Origin: Vibrio pomeroyi
Lineage (GTDB): Bacteria; Pseudomonadota; Gammaproteobacteria; Enterobacterales; Vibrionaceae
Length of the DNA stretch: 64,000 nucleotides
Direction: 5' to 3'
Assembly: GCF_024347595.1 (NCBI RefSeq)
Contig: NZ_AP025506.1
Coordinates: 3,224,001 to 3,288,000, forward strand
A model generated the notes under the pieces. The model saw nothing but the letters and a program-made list of their open reading frames with translations. It had not been told where the DNA came from and ran no database searches. Below, piece after piece: positions 31,797-40,576 of the stretch. Each line of letters opens with the position of its first letter. The first letter of the stretch is position 1. The position numbers and the translations under genes are program-made.

Positions 31797-32558
31797 ATGA
31801 AACCTTCTATTTTAGCCGTTGTTATCGGCATGACTGTCTCTACTAATGTTCTAGCAAACGAAGAATTCCGCTCTCATGGTGCGCACGTACATGGTCAAGT
31901 TGAAGTAAACATCGCTCAAGATGGACAAGAACTGCTTGTTGAAGTAACTGCGCCAGGTGCCGATGTGGTTGGCTTTGAACATGCTCCAGAAACCGCTGAG
32001 CAAAAGAAAGTGTTTGAGCAAGCTATCGCACAACTGAACAAGCCAGACGAACTGTTTAGCTTTAACAATGCGAGCTGTACTCTGAAATTTAAATCAGTGT
32101 CTAACACGCTAGAAGACGATCATGATGATCATGAAGGCCATGACCACGCTGAACACGGTCATGATGACCACGAAGGCCATGACCACGCTGAGCACGATCA
32201 TGACGACCACAAAGACCATGACCATGCTGAGCACGATCATGACGACCACGAAGGCCATGACCATGCTGAACATGATCATGATGACCACAAAGACCATGAC
32301 CACGCTGAACACGATCATGACGACCACGAAGGTCACGATCACCACGACCATGAAGGCCATGATCACTCAGAAGGTGGCCACGGTGAGTTCACTGTTGAAT
32401 ACCACTATGAATGTTCAGATGTTGCTAAGCTAGACACAGTTAGCACTCAGTGGTTCTCTAAGTTCAGCAACACTGAAAAAATGACGGTGAACCTACTAAC
32501 AGACACAGCTCAAGTGCAAGAAGTACTTAACGCAGAGCGTATTAGTTTCCGATTCTAA
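31797..32558 (+). CDS. zrgA: ZrgA-like periplasmic zinc-binding protein (DUF2796)
   Basis: A 253-residue exported protein: signal peptide MKPSILAVVIGMTVSTNVLA, a conserved domain starting RSHGAHVHGQVEVNIAQDG, a His/Asp repeat region (about 105-190) and a C-terminal domain with VEYHYECSDVAKLDTVSTQW. Zur-regulated ZrgA of V. cholerae is the relative I recognise. The repeat region holds five 13-residue units of the form DDHEGHDHAEHDH plus a partial unit, giving several dozen His residues that should bind Zn2+ in the periplasm. Confidence 0.88.
   Translation: MKPSILAVVIGMTVSTNVLANEEFRSHGAHVHGQVEVNIAQDGQELLVEVTAPGADVVGFEHAPETAEQKKVFEQAIAQLNKPDELFSFNNASCTLKFKSVSNTLEDDHDDHEGHDHAEHGHDDHEGHDHAEHDHDDHKDHDHAEHDHDDHEGHDHAEHDHDDHKDHDHAEHDHDDHEGHDHHDHEGHDHSEGGHGEFTVEYHYECSDVAKLDTVSTQWFSKFSNTEKMTVNLLTDTAQVQEVLNAERISFRF
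32124..32318 (+). repeat. Five 39-bp tandem repeats inside zrgA
   Basis: Five consecutive 39-bp units encode DDH(E/K)(G/D)HDHAEH(D/G)H. The 4th-5th residues alternate EG, EG, KD, EG, KD, so units 2-3 and 4-5 form a 78-bp higher-order repeat. A degenerate sixth unit continues to about 32366. Copy number could vary between strains by slippage. Confidence 0.93.
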
Positions 32559-32589
32559 TCACTCCTAGATCGGATTAAACGTAAATAAG

Positions 32590-32619
32590 CAGCCAAGTAA
32601 GTACCTACTTACTTGGCTG
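32590..32619. other. Perfect 14-bp hairpin between zrgA and the ABC ATPase gene
   Basis: CAGCCAAGTAAGTA is followed by CC and then its exact complement. No T-run follows on the plus strand (TTCAAATC), so it is not a standard terminator. It could stabilise the upstream zrgA mRNA or attenuate the downstream transporter genes. Confidence 0.75.
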
Positions 32620-32698
32620 TTCAAATCGGTGTGCTCTAGGGAATTTATGCTGCTAATTGCTGTCCAGTAGATACACCGCTTTAATTATTGGAGCTCGC

Positions 32699-33415
32699 AT
32701 GTCTTCTGACAGTTCATCACTTGTGGTCAAACTCGAAAATATTAGCTTTCGTTGGAAGCCAGAATTACCGCCAACGCTAGAGATCCCTTCTCTGCACATC
32801 CAAGCTCAAGAGCACCTTTTCATAAAAGGGCCAAGTGGTTGTGGCAAATCTACATTGCTGGGCCTGCTGACCGGAATCAACCAAGCCGAGCAAGGTGAAG
32901 TCTCTATCTTAGGCCAAGACCTGACTCAGCTTACACCTCGTCAAAGAGACAAATTCAGAGCCGACCATATAGGTTATATCTTCCAACAATTTAACCTGCT
33001 TCCTTACCTATCAGTAATCGACAACGTGACGCTTCCTTGCCAGTTCTCAACTATTCGCAAGCAACAAGTCACAGAAAGTAAGAACAGCCTGCAAGCCACT
33101 GCTCAAGATTTATTGTTACGACTAAAGCTACCTCAAGCCCTAATGGATAAACCTGTTACTGAGCTGAGTATTGGCCAACAACAACGTGTCGCCGCAGCTC
33201 GTGCCCTAATCGGCCAACCTAAAATTATCATTGCAGATGAACCAACATCTGCATTGGATCATGACAACCGAGAAGCCTTTATCGAACTGTTGCTAGAACA
33301 AGCCAATCAAGCAGGTTCTACTCTTATCTTTGTGAGTCACGATCCAACACTCGAAAAATTGTTCACTCGAACCATAGATTTAAAAACCGTTAACCAAGCT
33401 AAGGTTGTCGTATGA
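32699..33415 (+). CDS. ABC transporter ATPase of the zrg-like zinc system
   Basis: A 238-residue ATPase of the LolD/MacB-type ABC branch. Walker A is GPSGCGKSTLLGLLTG, the Q-loop FQQFNLLPYLSV, the signature LSIGQQQRVAAARAL and Walker B IIIADEPTSALD, with a switch His in VSHDP. The signature reads LSIGQ, not LSGGQ. I chose the ATG at 32699 (TTGGAG upstream, MSSDSSS...) over an in-frame TTG at 32657. It overlaps its permease gene by four bases. A zinc role is inferred from the operon. Confidence 0.88.
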   Translation: MSSDSSSLVVKLENISFRWKPELPPTLEIPSLHIQAQEHLFIKGPSGCGKSTLLGLLTGINQAEQGEVSILGQDLTQLTPRQRDKFRADHIGYIFQQFNLLPYLSVIDNVTLPCQFSTIRKQQVTESKNSLQATAQDLLLRLKLPQALMDKPVTELSIGQQQRVAAARALIGQPKIIIADEPTSALDHDNREAFIELLLEQANQAGSTLIFVSHDPTLEKLFTRTIDLKTVNQAKVVV

Positions 33416-34671
33416 AAGTAATTACTCACTTAGCCTTAAAAAGCGTACTCAATCGTAAAGCCACTGCTATTCTGACTATTCTTACCGTGGCGGTGTCTGT
33501 CATTCTATTGCTCGGTGTAGAGCGCGTGAGAACCGAAGCCAAGAGCAGTTTTGCCAATACCATTTCAGGTACTGACCTTATCGTCGGTGGCCGTTCTGGC
33601 CAGGTAAACCTTCTGCTCTACTCTGTATTTCGAATCGGTAATGCGACCAATAATATCGACTGGAAAAGCTATCAAGAATTTAGCCAACATAACGCAGTAA
33701 AGTGGGCGATCCCTATCTCACTGGGCGACTCTCACAAAGGCTTCCGCGTGATGGGTACCAACCATAGCTACTTTGAAAACTATCGCTATGGAAGTAAGCA
33801 ATTACTTACTTTCCAGCAAGGCAAAGAGTTTAATGAGCTATTTGATGTGGTGATTGGTGCCGATGTCGCGAAAAAATTGGATTACACGATCGGTGACCAG
33901 ATCATTCTTGCACACGGTATCAGTGATGTGGCGTTCAGCCGTCACGATAACCTGCCCTTCAAGATTGTTGGAATACTAGCACCAACCGGAACGCCGGTAG
34001 ATAAAACCGTACACGTATCATTAGAAGCAATCGAAGCGATTCACGTGGGTTGGGAGTCGGGTGCAAACCTAGGTCACACGCCAGATGCAGAAACCTTGAA
34101 GACCTACGATTTCCAACCTCAGCAAATCACAGCGATGATGCTTGGGCTGAACTCGAAGATTCAAACCTTTGCACTGCAAAGAGAAATCAATAACTACCGT
34201 CAAGAACCGTTGAGCGCAATTATGCCGGGCATTGCTCTGCATGAGTTATGGGGCATGATGGCCGTGGCAGAACAAGCATTGCTGATTGTTTCAGGGTTTG
34301 TTGTGGTCGCCGGTTTACTGGGCATGCTGAGTAGCCTACTAACGAGCTTGCAAGAAAGACGTCGCGAGATGGCTATCCTGCGTGCGATGGGGGCAAGACC
34401 TCGTCATGTGTTTGGTCTATTGATTAGTGAAGCCAGTGCCCTGACCTTCTTAGGCATCACATTGGGCGTTGCCGTGTTGTTTGCTCTGATCGCAGTAGTT
34501 GCTCCTATTGTGCAACAAAGTTATGGTATCAACATATCGATATCCGCAATCACACCGCATGAGTGGAAACTGCTTATGTTGGTACAAGTTGCCGGAATCA
34601 TTATCGGCTTTATTCCCGCTTTCAGGGCTTACCGTCAGTCATTATCTGATGGCATGACTATTCGAATCTAA
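33412..34671 (+). CDS. FtsX/MacB-like permease of the zrg-like zinc system
   Basis: A 419-residue permease of the MacB/FtsX superfamily: one N-terminal membrane helix (about 15-33), a large periplasmic domain (about 35-275) and three C-terminal helices with the motif QERRREMAILRAMGARPRHVFGLL. Such proteins usually do not form a classical uptake channel; they work as mechanotransmitters. That makes a plain importer role for this ATPase/permease pair uncertain. It overlaps the ATPase gene (ATGA). Confidence 0.86.
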   Translation: MKVITHLALKSVLNRKATAILTILTVAVSVILLLGVERVRTEAKSSFANTISGTDLIVGGRSGQVNLLLYSVFRIGNATNNIDWKSYQEFSQHNAVKWAIPISLGDSHKGFRVMGTNHSYFENYRYGSKQLLTFQQGKEFNELFDVVIGADVAKKLDYTIGDQIILAHGISDVAFSRHDNLPFKIVGILAPTGTPVDKTVHVSLEAIEAIHVGWESGANLGHTPDAETLKTYDFQPQQITAMMLGLNSKIQTFALQREINNYRQEPLSAIMPGIALHELWGMMAVAEQALLIVSGFVVVAGLLGMLSSLLTSLQERRREMAILRAMGARPRHVFGLLISEASALTFLGITLGVAVLFALIAVVAPIVQQSYGINISISAITPHEWKLLMLVQVAGIIIGFIPAFRAYRQSLSDGMTIRI

Positions 34672-34685
34672 AATAGGAACCTACG

Positions 34686-35201
34686 ATGCAACGCAAATTC
34701 CTACTGATGCTTGGGCTACTTATGTTCCCATTTATCAGCACAGCTCACGCTGACACCACTCAGAATGAGGAATCGGTATTAACACTCGAATGGATTGATT
34801 TAATTCCAGAATCAGAGCGCGCTCAATTAGATTCGTTTGGTATGCCAATGGTAGACCACAACAGCATGGAAAAACCTCAGCAATCGACACTTGGCGCTGT
34901 TCGCCCTGAGTTAAACGGCAGCAAGGTTAAGATCCCGGGCTTTGTGATTCCATTGGAAGGCGATGAGAACATGATCACTGAGTTTCTGTTGGTGCCGTAC
35001 TTTGGCGCATGTATCCACGTGCCACCACCGCCACCAAACCAAATTATCTACGTGAAATTCCCACAAGGTGCACCCATTCAGCAGCTATGGGATGTGATCT
35101 ATTTGGTCGGTACACTGAAAACAGAATCGATCAGTCACGATTTAGCTCAGACTGGTTATCTTATTGAAGGTACTGCGATAGAAGAATATGACGACATGTA
35201 G
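34686..35201 (+). CDS. Exported DUF3299 protein of the zrg-like operon
   Basis: A 171-residue protein with signal peptide MQRKFLLMLGLLMFPFISTA. The mature part has LEWIDLIPESER, VKIPGFVIPLEG and FGACIHVPPPPPNQIIYVK, typical of DUF3299. The C-I-H-V-PPPPP motif has a Cys and a His that could bind metal or a lipid-like ligand; the function is unknown. It lies 14 bp after the permease and ends the operon. A 9-bp hairpin without a T-run follows at about 35210-35231. Confidence 0.85.
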   Translation: MQRKFLLMLGLLMFPFISTAHADTTQNEESVLTLEWIDLIPESERAQLDSFGMPMVDHNSMEKPQQSTLGAVRPELNGSKVKIPGFVIPLEGDENMITEFLLVPYFGACIHVPPPPPNQIIYVKFPQGAPIQQLWDVIYLVGTLKTESISHDLAQTGYLIEGTAIEEYDDM

Positions 35202-35291
35202 TCATTAGAAGGGTGGCTCAAGGATGAGCTGCCGTCACTGAATAAAAGATATTATTCAATAACAGTTTAATAACGATATTGTTTGACTAGA

Positions 35292-35396
35292 TTACGCGAT
35301 GTAATTAGATAAATAAGCTAGAACAGCTACGTAAGTAGCGAGTAATAACCCTATGCTAAGCTGCTTCTTCAGCTTGTTATCATTGACTTGATTCAT
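35292..35396 (-). CDS. 34-residue single-pass membrane peptide, unrecognised
   Basis: A short open frame not matching any family I know. It starts at ATG 35394-35396 with a strong AAGGAGGAG about 7 bases upstream and ends at TAA 35292-35294. The product begins MNQVNDNKLKKQLSIG (polar, Lys-rich) and continues with a hydrophobic stretch of about 16 residues (GLLLATYVAVLAYLS) ending NYIA, a typical small membrane-peptide layout with a cytoplasmic basic N-terminus. It is alone, opposite to its neighbours. A Fur-like site lies about 35 bp upstream of the ATG. Confidence 0.62.
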   Translation of the reverse strand: MNQVNDNKLKKQLSIGLLLATYVAVLAYLSNYIA

Positions 35397-35426
35397 AACT
35401 CCTCCTTGAGAATTACAACAAATTTA

Positions 35427-35445
35427 ACATTTTATTATCATTAGC
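35427..35445 (-). promoter_or_regulatory. Possible Fur-like site before the 34-codon gene
   Basis: The minus strand reads GCTAATGATAATAAAATGT. The first two hexamers match the Fur GATAAT array (5/6 and 6/6), but the third arm ATTATC is poorly conserved. AT-rich sequence makes chance matches likely. Confidence 0.3.
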
Positions 35446-35632
35446 AAAAGTAAAATTTTGTTGAAGTCTTCAACTCTGCACGCAAAATCTAGCCACCAAT
35501 CAGATAAAGAGTTACATTTTAGACAGTTATATCAATCACAGTATGTAAGAGTTCGGAAATGGCGTTTCAACTAGCTAGGGCGAGCAATGAATAACTACGA
35601 TTGGTATTAAGTCACATCCTAACGGTACTCTT

Positions 35633-36541
35633 ATGTCAGAAACCAAACAGCCAGTGATCATTGAGCATGCTAGCGACACACAGCACAAGCATGAGAAAAA
35701 GCCTCATATTGCCGACAGTGCCAGTCGAATGCTGCACATTGCCCAAAGCTTCGGTTTAGATTCCTTAATCAATCATAATGAGAAAGCGAACGATAAAGCC
35801 GCTAGCACACTGATTGAGAGAGCGTTATTGCGAGAGAAGAAACGCAAGGAATTACGCCAAAAGAATTTAGAGCAGATCCTGAAACTGGCACACTCTTCAT
35901 GTAAAGATGAAGCGGCTGGAGACCCAGATCAGGACTGGCTGTACCGCTTTTTCGATATGGCACAAGAGATCCACAATACCTCGATGCAAAGACTATGGGC
36001 TCAGGTGTTGAAAAGAGAAGTCACCAATCCGGGATCGACCTCGATGAAGGCACTGCAAATCTTAAAAGACATGACACCAAAGGAAGCACTGACTTTACAA
36101 AGAGCGGCTTCATTGGGCTGTAGTTTTGGTAGTGATAACAGCAAAAAGCTATTACTTGGTTTTAAATCTCACGCAGGGCTGTTCAGCTTTGGTAAAAGAG
36201 ACACCACCAACACCATCAACCTTGGTGGGCATAACCTGCCCTACTCTAGCCTGCTTCATTTAATTGAGCTTGGGATTATCCTTGGTACAGAGTTAGAGTC
36301 TGGTGAGATTGATTTCGACCCAGCACTGCAACTGACCTATCAAGGTAAGAGCATGTCACTGGCGCCGATATCCAAAGGGGTGAAGTTGGTTTACTACCGC
36401 TTCAGTCCAACAGGCAACGAACTGTGTACCTTACTTGGCAACAAACCCAACATGCAGTATTACGACCAATTGATTGCACTGTTGAGCCAAAAATTCACGG
36501 TGCAGACAGAAGTGAAAAGCAGTGTGAACTACACCGTCTAG
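35633..36541 (+). CDS. TIGR03899/DUF2806-like protein of unknown function
   Basis: A 302-residue soluble protein without signal or membrane segments. The N-terminus has a His/Lys-rich stretch, then a charged helix LLREKKRKELRQKNLEQILKLA. The central DPDQDWLYRFFDMAQEIHNTSMQRLWAQVLKREVTNPGSTSMKALQILKDM pattern is what I associate with TIGR03899 and DUF2806. I do not know its role. It stands alone with about 240 bp upstream to the 34-codon gene. Confidence 0.75.
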   Translation: MSETKQPVIIEHASDTQHKHEKKPHIADSASRMLHIAQSFGLDSLINHNEKANDKAASTLIERALLREKKRKELRQKNLEQILKLAHSSCKDEAAGDPDQDWLYRFFDMAQEIHNTSMQRLWAQVLKREVTNPGSTSMKALQILKDMTPKEALTLQRAASLGCSFGSDNSKKLLLGFKSHAGLFSFGKRDTTNTINLGGHNLPYSSLLHLIELGIILGTELESGEIDFDPALQLTYQGKSMSLAPISKGVKLVYYRFSPTGNELCTLLGNKPNMQYYDQLIALLSQKFTVQTEVKSSVNYTV

Positions 36542-36693
36542 ATAATAGAGTCTAGGAAATAGACGGTGTAAAAAGTGAAGAGTATTGAGAATCTAGAAGA
36601 TAGGTTTCTTGTCTCGGTAAACCAAGGCTGTGCTATTCATCCGTTGGCAATAAACAGATAAATAGCTGAGCAGCCTTAGTCATACCAACGATC

Positions 36694-37314
36694 TCAATTG
36701 GCTAAAATATTACGCTTCTCTAAAGCATCAATACACAGTTCGACCAACTCATCGAGCGTCTTCTCACCCGCAGGTAGATCTATCTCTGGATTATGTGGCG
36801 CCTCGTAAGCTGAGCTAATACCCGTGAAGTTCGGGATTTCTCCAGCACGTGCTTTCTTATACAAACCTTTAGGATCACGCTGTTCGCACACCTCTAATGG
36901 CGTATTCACAAACACCTCAAGAAACTCACCTTCCGGCAGTAAATCGCGTACTAACTGTCTTTCCGCTTGGTGGGGAGAAATAAACGCTGACAACACGATC
37001 AAGCCCGCATCCGCCATCAACTTAGCGAGTTCACCAATACGACGAATATTCTCTCTACGGTCTTGCTCAGAAAAACCAAGGTCGCTACATAAGCCATGAC
37101 GCACATTATCACCATCCAATAAGTAAGTATGGTAACCAAGCTGTGCCAAGCGATTTTCTAATGCTCCTGCGACTGTCGACTTCCCAGAACCAGACAACCC
37201 CGTGAACCAGAGCACGGCTGGTTTTTGTGATTTCAGATTAGAGCGAAATGCTTTATCAATCGAGTGTTGATGCCACACAACATTCTCATCTTTTGGATTG
37301 AGTACTGCGGTCAT
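36694..37314 (-). CDS. cysC: Adenylylsulfate (APS) kinase CysC
   Basis: CysC phosphorylates APS to PAPS in sulfate assimilation. The 206-residue protein has the P-loop [17 protein letters not shown] near 37-53, [20 protein letters not shown] and the [24 protein letters not shown] segment, all standard. It is the last gene of the cysDN-SLC13-cysC run and starts 24 bp after the transporter. Confidence 0.96.
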   Translation of the reverse strand: MTAVLNPKDENVVWHQHSIDKAFRSNLKSQKPAVLWFTGLSGSGKSTVAGALENRLAQLGYHTYLLDGDNVRHGLCSDLGFSEQDRRENIRRIGELAKLMADAGLIVLSAFISPHQAERQLVRDLLPEGEFLEVFVNTPLEVCEQRDPKGLYKKARAGEIPNFTGISSAYEAPHNPEIDLPAGEKTLDELVELCIDALEKRNILAN

Positions 37315-37338
37315 AATTAGTCCTTTAAATAAACAGCA

Positions 37339-39063
37339 TTAAAATGGGAAAAAGTAAGGAATTAGGGTCAGCACCAAGCCCGAGTAAACAATCGAGATTG
37401 GGATACCGATACGTAGATAATCCGTGAGGTGGTAATTACCGACACTATAAACAAGTAAGTTGGTTTGGTAGCCGTATGGCGAAATGAAGCTAGCACTCGC
37501 ACCAAACAAAACCGCCATGATGAACGGCATTGGGTCAACGCCATAACCTACTGCCATGCTGTAGCCGATAGGAAATGACAGCGCTGCAGCCGCATTATTA
37601 GTAACCAGTTCAGTCAACACCAAGGTCATGAAATAGGTCGCGACTAATGCCCCGAACACACCCCAACCATTAAAGGCTTCCATGAACATCAACCCCATAC
37701 GCTCAGACAAACCCGATGAAATCATCAGTTGAGCAATAGACAGGGCTGAACCAACAATCACCACAATATCAACCGGAAAACGGCGGCGAAGTTCACCAAG
37801 CTGCACCACACCAAATGCCACCAGCAATAGTAAAAAGCCTGCGAGCCCCTTGATAATTGGCACAACATCAACAAGCGCTAAACCAATCACGCTAGCAAAA
37901 CCCAATAACACTAAGGTCGATTTGTCAGCATCAAGCTTGGCACTTGAGTCCAAGTCATTCATCAACACGAACTCTTTATTATGTTGTTGGCGCTGCTCTT
38001 CAAAACGTTTACCGGGTACCAAAATCAAGGTGTCACCAGCAGTAAGTGTGATATTTCCAAGACCACCCTCAAGGCGCTCATGACCACGACGAATAGCGAC
38101 CACAACGGCATCAAAACGGTCTCTAAACTGACTGGTTTTCAAGGTTTTATTACAGAAGCTTGCCGATGAACTCACCACCACTTCAACAAAGCTCTGACCG
38201 TTCAAATGGTGCTGACCAAACAGGGTTAAGCCTTGGATTTCTTGCAGTGTTGCAACACTCTCTACATCACCACAAAACAACAGTCGGTCACGAGCTTGCA
38301 GTATAAAGTCAGGGTCAATCGATGCGGTTGTTTTACCGTCGCGAATCACTTCCGCTAAGAAAAGTTTTCTCAAGGCTCTTAGGTTGTTCTCACTAACACT
38401 GCGGCCAACTAACGGTGAACCGGGCTCAACTCTGGCTTCTAAAAAGTAAGGCAAATCGTCTTGAGAGCCATCATCATAGCTTGGTAGAAAATAACTAAGA
38501 GGAATAAGGATCAACACACCGCCGACCAAAACCGCTAAACCGATCAAGGTGGGTGTGAAAAAGTTTAAGCTCGGCAGTCCAGCATCTTCAACAAAGCTAT
38601 TGATGATCAAGTTGGTTGAAGTGCCGATCAATGTCAGTGTTCCACCAAGAATGGCTGCGTATGACAAAGGTATAAGTAACTTAGATGGCGCGTGCTGTTG
38701 GTTACGTTTGATCGCCCCGATCAAAGAGACAACTACTGCCGTATTATTAGTAAAAGAAGAAAGTAGCGCTGTGGAAATACCCAACTTCGCAACCACTGTG
38801 CCTAGCCTACCTTCAGAGATATTGCGGCTTACCCAGCTGATTAAGCGAGTTTTCTCCAACGCACTTGATGCGAGGATCAAAAGAATTAAAGTCAGTAACG
38901 AGGAGTTAGTGAAGTTATTGGCTAGGCTCGACAGATCGATCATGCCGCCCATGAAAGCAATGAACGCCGCGCCAGCAAAGATAAAGCTTGGCTTAATACG
39001 GGTAACGAGCAGGCAAGTAATGATGCCGAGCAAAATCGCTAATACAAATCCTTGTTGCCACAT
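37339..39063 (-). CDS. SLC13-family transporter with RCK_C domains, probable sulfate permease
   Basis: A 574-residue inner-membrane transporter. About eleven hydrophobic segments are split by a central cytoplasmic insert (about 200-370) with two TrkA-C/RCK_C domains. SLC13 signatures TNNTAVVVSLIGAI, GTSTNLIINSFVEDAG and ELVTNNAAAALSFPIGYSM are present. Its place between cysN and cysC argues for Na+-coupled sulfate uptake. No cysTWA-type sulfate ABC genes are in the window. Confidence 0.87.
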   Translation of the reverse strand: MWQQGFVLAILLGIITCLLVTRIKPSFIFAGAAFIAFMGGMIDLSSLANNFTNSSLLTLILLILASSALEKTRLISWVSRNISEGRLGTVVAKLGISTALLSSFTNNTAVVVSLIGAIKRNQQHAPSKLLIPLSYAAILGGTLTLIGTSTNLIINSFVEDAGLPSLNFFTPTLIGLAVLVGGVLILIPLSYFLPSYDDGSQDDLPYFLEARVEPGSPLVGRSVSENNLRALRKLFLAEVIRDGKTTASIDPDFILQARDRLLFCGDVESVATLQEIQGLTLFGQHHLNGQSFVEVVVSSSASFCNKTLKTSQFRDRFDAVVVAIRRGHERLEGGLGNITLTAGDTLILVPGKRFEEQRQQHNKEFVLMNDLDSSAKLDADKSTLVLLGFASVIGLALVDVVPIIKGLAGFLLLLVAFGVVQLGELRRRFPVDIVVIVGSALSIAQLMISSGLSERMGLMFMEAFNGWGVFGALVATYFMTLVLTELVTNNAAAALSFPIGYSMAVGYGVDPMPFIMAVLFGASASFISPYGYQTNLLVYSVGNYHLTDYLRIGIPISIVYSGLVLTLIPYFFPF

Positions 39064-39127
39064 ATACCCGTCCTTTATGGCGGAAACGGTCGGTTTCCGC
39101 CTGATTCAATAAGCTGTTACTTGGTCG

Positions 39128-40558
39128 TTATGACTTCAGTAACTGGCTTAAATCTTTGGCATCCCAATGAGGGAAGTGTTTGCGAACCAATGCGTTGAAC
39201 TCAAGTTCAAATGCAGAGAAGTTACCCACTTGCTGTTCAACAGAGTCCAAACGGTCTCGAATCAAACCCGCGCCAACCGTTACGTTAGTTAGACGGTCGA
39301 TCACGATGAAGCCACCGGTATCGGCACTTTCACGGTATTTATCCAGCGCGACAGTCTCGTTCAATGACCATTCACACAAACCAATACCATTCAGTGGCAA
39401 CTCATCAACGGCGTGAGTCGACAGGTTGTTGATGTCGTACTGGTGACGAACGGTTTCAACCTGACCGACGGTTTTCTTGCCTGCAATCTTGATGTCGTAA
39501 GCTTTGCCCGGTTGCAGTGGTTGCTCTGTCATCCACACGATGTCAGCCAATACATGGTTAGTCGATTCAATCTGAGCGTTTTCCAACACAATCAAATCAC
39601 CACGGCTGATGTCGATCTCATCTTCAAGGGTCAGTGTTACCGCCAAGCCCGCTTGCGCAGATTCCAAATCACCATCAAAGGTCACGATGCGTGTAACCTT
39701 AGACGTTTTGCCTGATGGCAGCGCTTTGATTTCATCACCAACACTGACACGGCCAGAAGCGACTGTGCCTGCAAAGCCACGGAAATCTAGATTAGGACGA
39801 TTCACATACTGCACTGGGAAACGGAATTCACCCGCAGAACGCTTTTGATCAATGTCAACGTTCTCTAACACTTCCAGTAGAGACGGACCTTCGAACCATG
39901 CTAGCTCTTTACTTGGTGCAGCAACGTTGATGCCTTCAAGCGCCGAAACTGGCAAGATCTGAATGTTAGTTTCGCCTTCTAGGTTTTCAGCAAATTCTAG
40001 GTATTCATCACGAATCTCTTCAAAACGATCTTGTGAATATTCCACGAGATCCATCTTGTTGACTGCAACGATGAAATGCTTCAAACCAAGCAGGTTAGAA
40101 ATAAACGAGTGACGACGCGTTTGATCCAGAACGCCCTTACGAGCATCAATCAAGATCACAGCCAGATCACACGTTGAAGCGCCTGTTGCCATGTTGCGCG
40201 TGTACTGCTCATGCCCTGGGGTATCAGCAATAATAAATTTACGTTTTTGCGTCGAGAAGTAGCGGTAAGCTACGTCGATCGTGATGCCTTGCTCACGTTC
40301 AGCCTGCAAGCCATCAACAAGCAGTGCCAAGTCAGGCTTCTCACCTGTCGTACCCACTCGTTGGCTATCCGAGTGAACTGCTGCTAGCTGATCTTCATAA
40401 ATCTGTTTTGTATCATGGAGTAAGCGACCGATTAACGTACTTTTACCGTCATCTACTGAGCCACAAGTTAAAAATCTAAGCATAGATTTATGCTGATGCT
40501 GACTTAGATAACCTTCAATCCCTAGTTCAGCCAATTCGGCTTCTACTGCACTATTCAT
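39128..40558 (-). CDS. cysN: Sulfate adenylyltransferase GTPase subunit CysN
   Basis: CysN hydrolyses GTP to drive APS formation by CysD. The 476-residue protein has the EF-Tu-like GTPase motifs: G1 [19 protein letters not shown]3 [13 protein letters not shown]4 NKMDLV, then two beta-barrel domains. It has no C-terminal APS-kinase fusion; a separate cysC is present downstream. It starts 18 bp after cysD. Confidence 0.97.
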   Translation of the reverse strand: MNSAVEAELAELGIEGYLSQHQHKSMLRFLTCGSVDDGKSTLIGRLLHDTKQIYEDQLAAVHSDSQRVGTTGEKPDLALLVDGLQAEREQGITIDVAYRYFSTQKRKFIIADTPGHEQYTRNMATGASTCDLAVILIDARKGVLDQTRRHSFISNLLGLKHFIVAVNKMDLVEYSQDRFEEIRDEYLEFAENLEGETNIQILPVSALEGINVAAPSKELAWFEGPSLLEVLENVDIDQKRSAGEFRFPVQYVNRPNLDFRGFAGTVASGRVSVGDEIKALPSGKTSKVTRIVTFDGDLESAQAGLAVTLTLEDEIDISRGDLIVLENAQIESTNHVLADIVWMTEQPLQPGKAYDIKIAGKKTVGQVETVRHQYDINNLSTHAVDELPLNGIGLCEWSLNETVALDKYRESADTGGFIVIDRLTNVTVGAGLIRDRLDSVEQQVGNFSAFELEFNALVRKHFPHWDAKDLSQLLKS

Positions 40559-40576
40559 TTTTCTTTCCTTAGATTC

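Noticed and set aside
32109..32433. Long frames on both strands over the zrgA repeats
   Set aside because: They are repeat-driven shadow frames rich in Val/Met or Met/Thr and lack start signals; zrgA in the other frame has a signal peptide and conserved domains.
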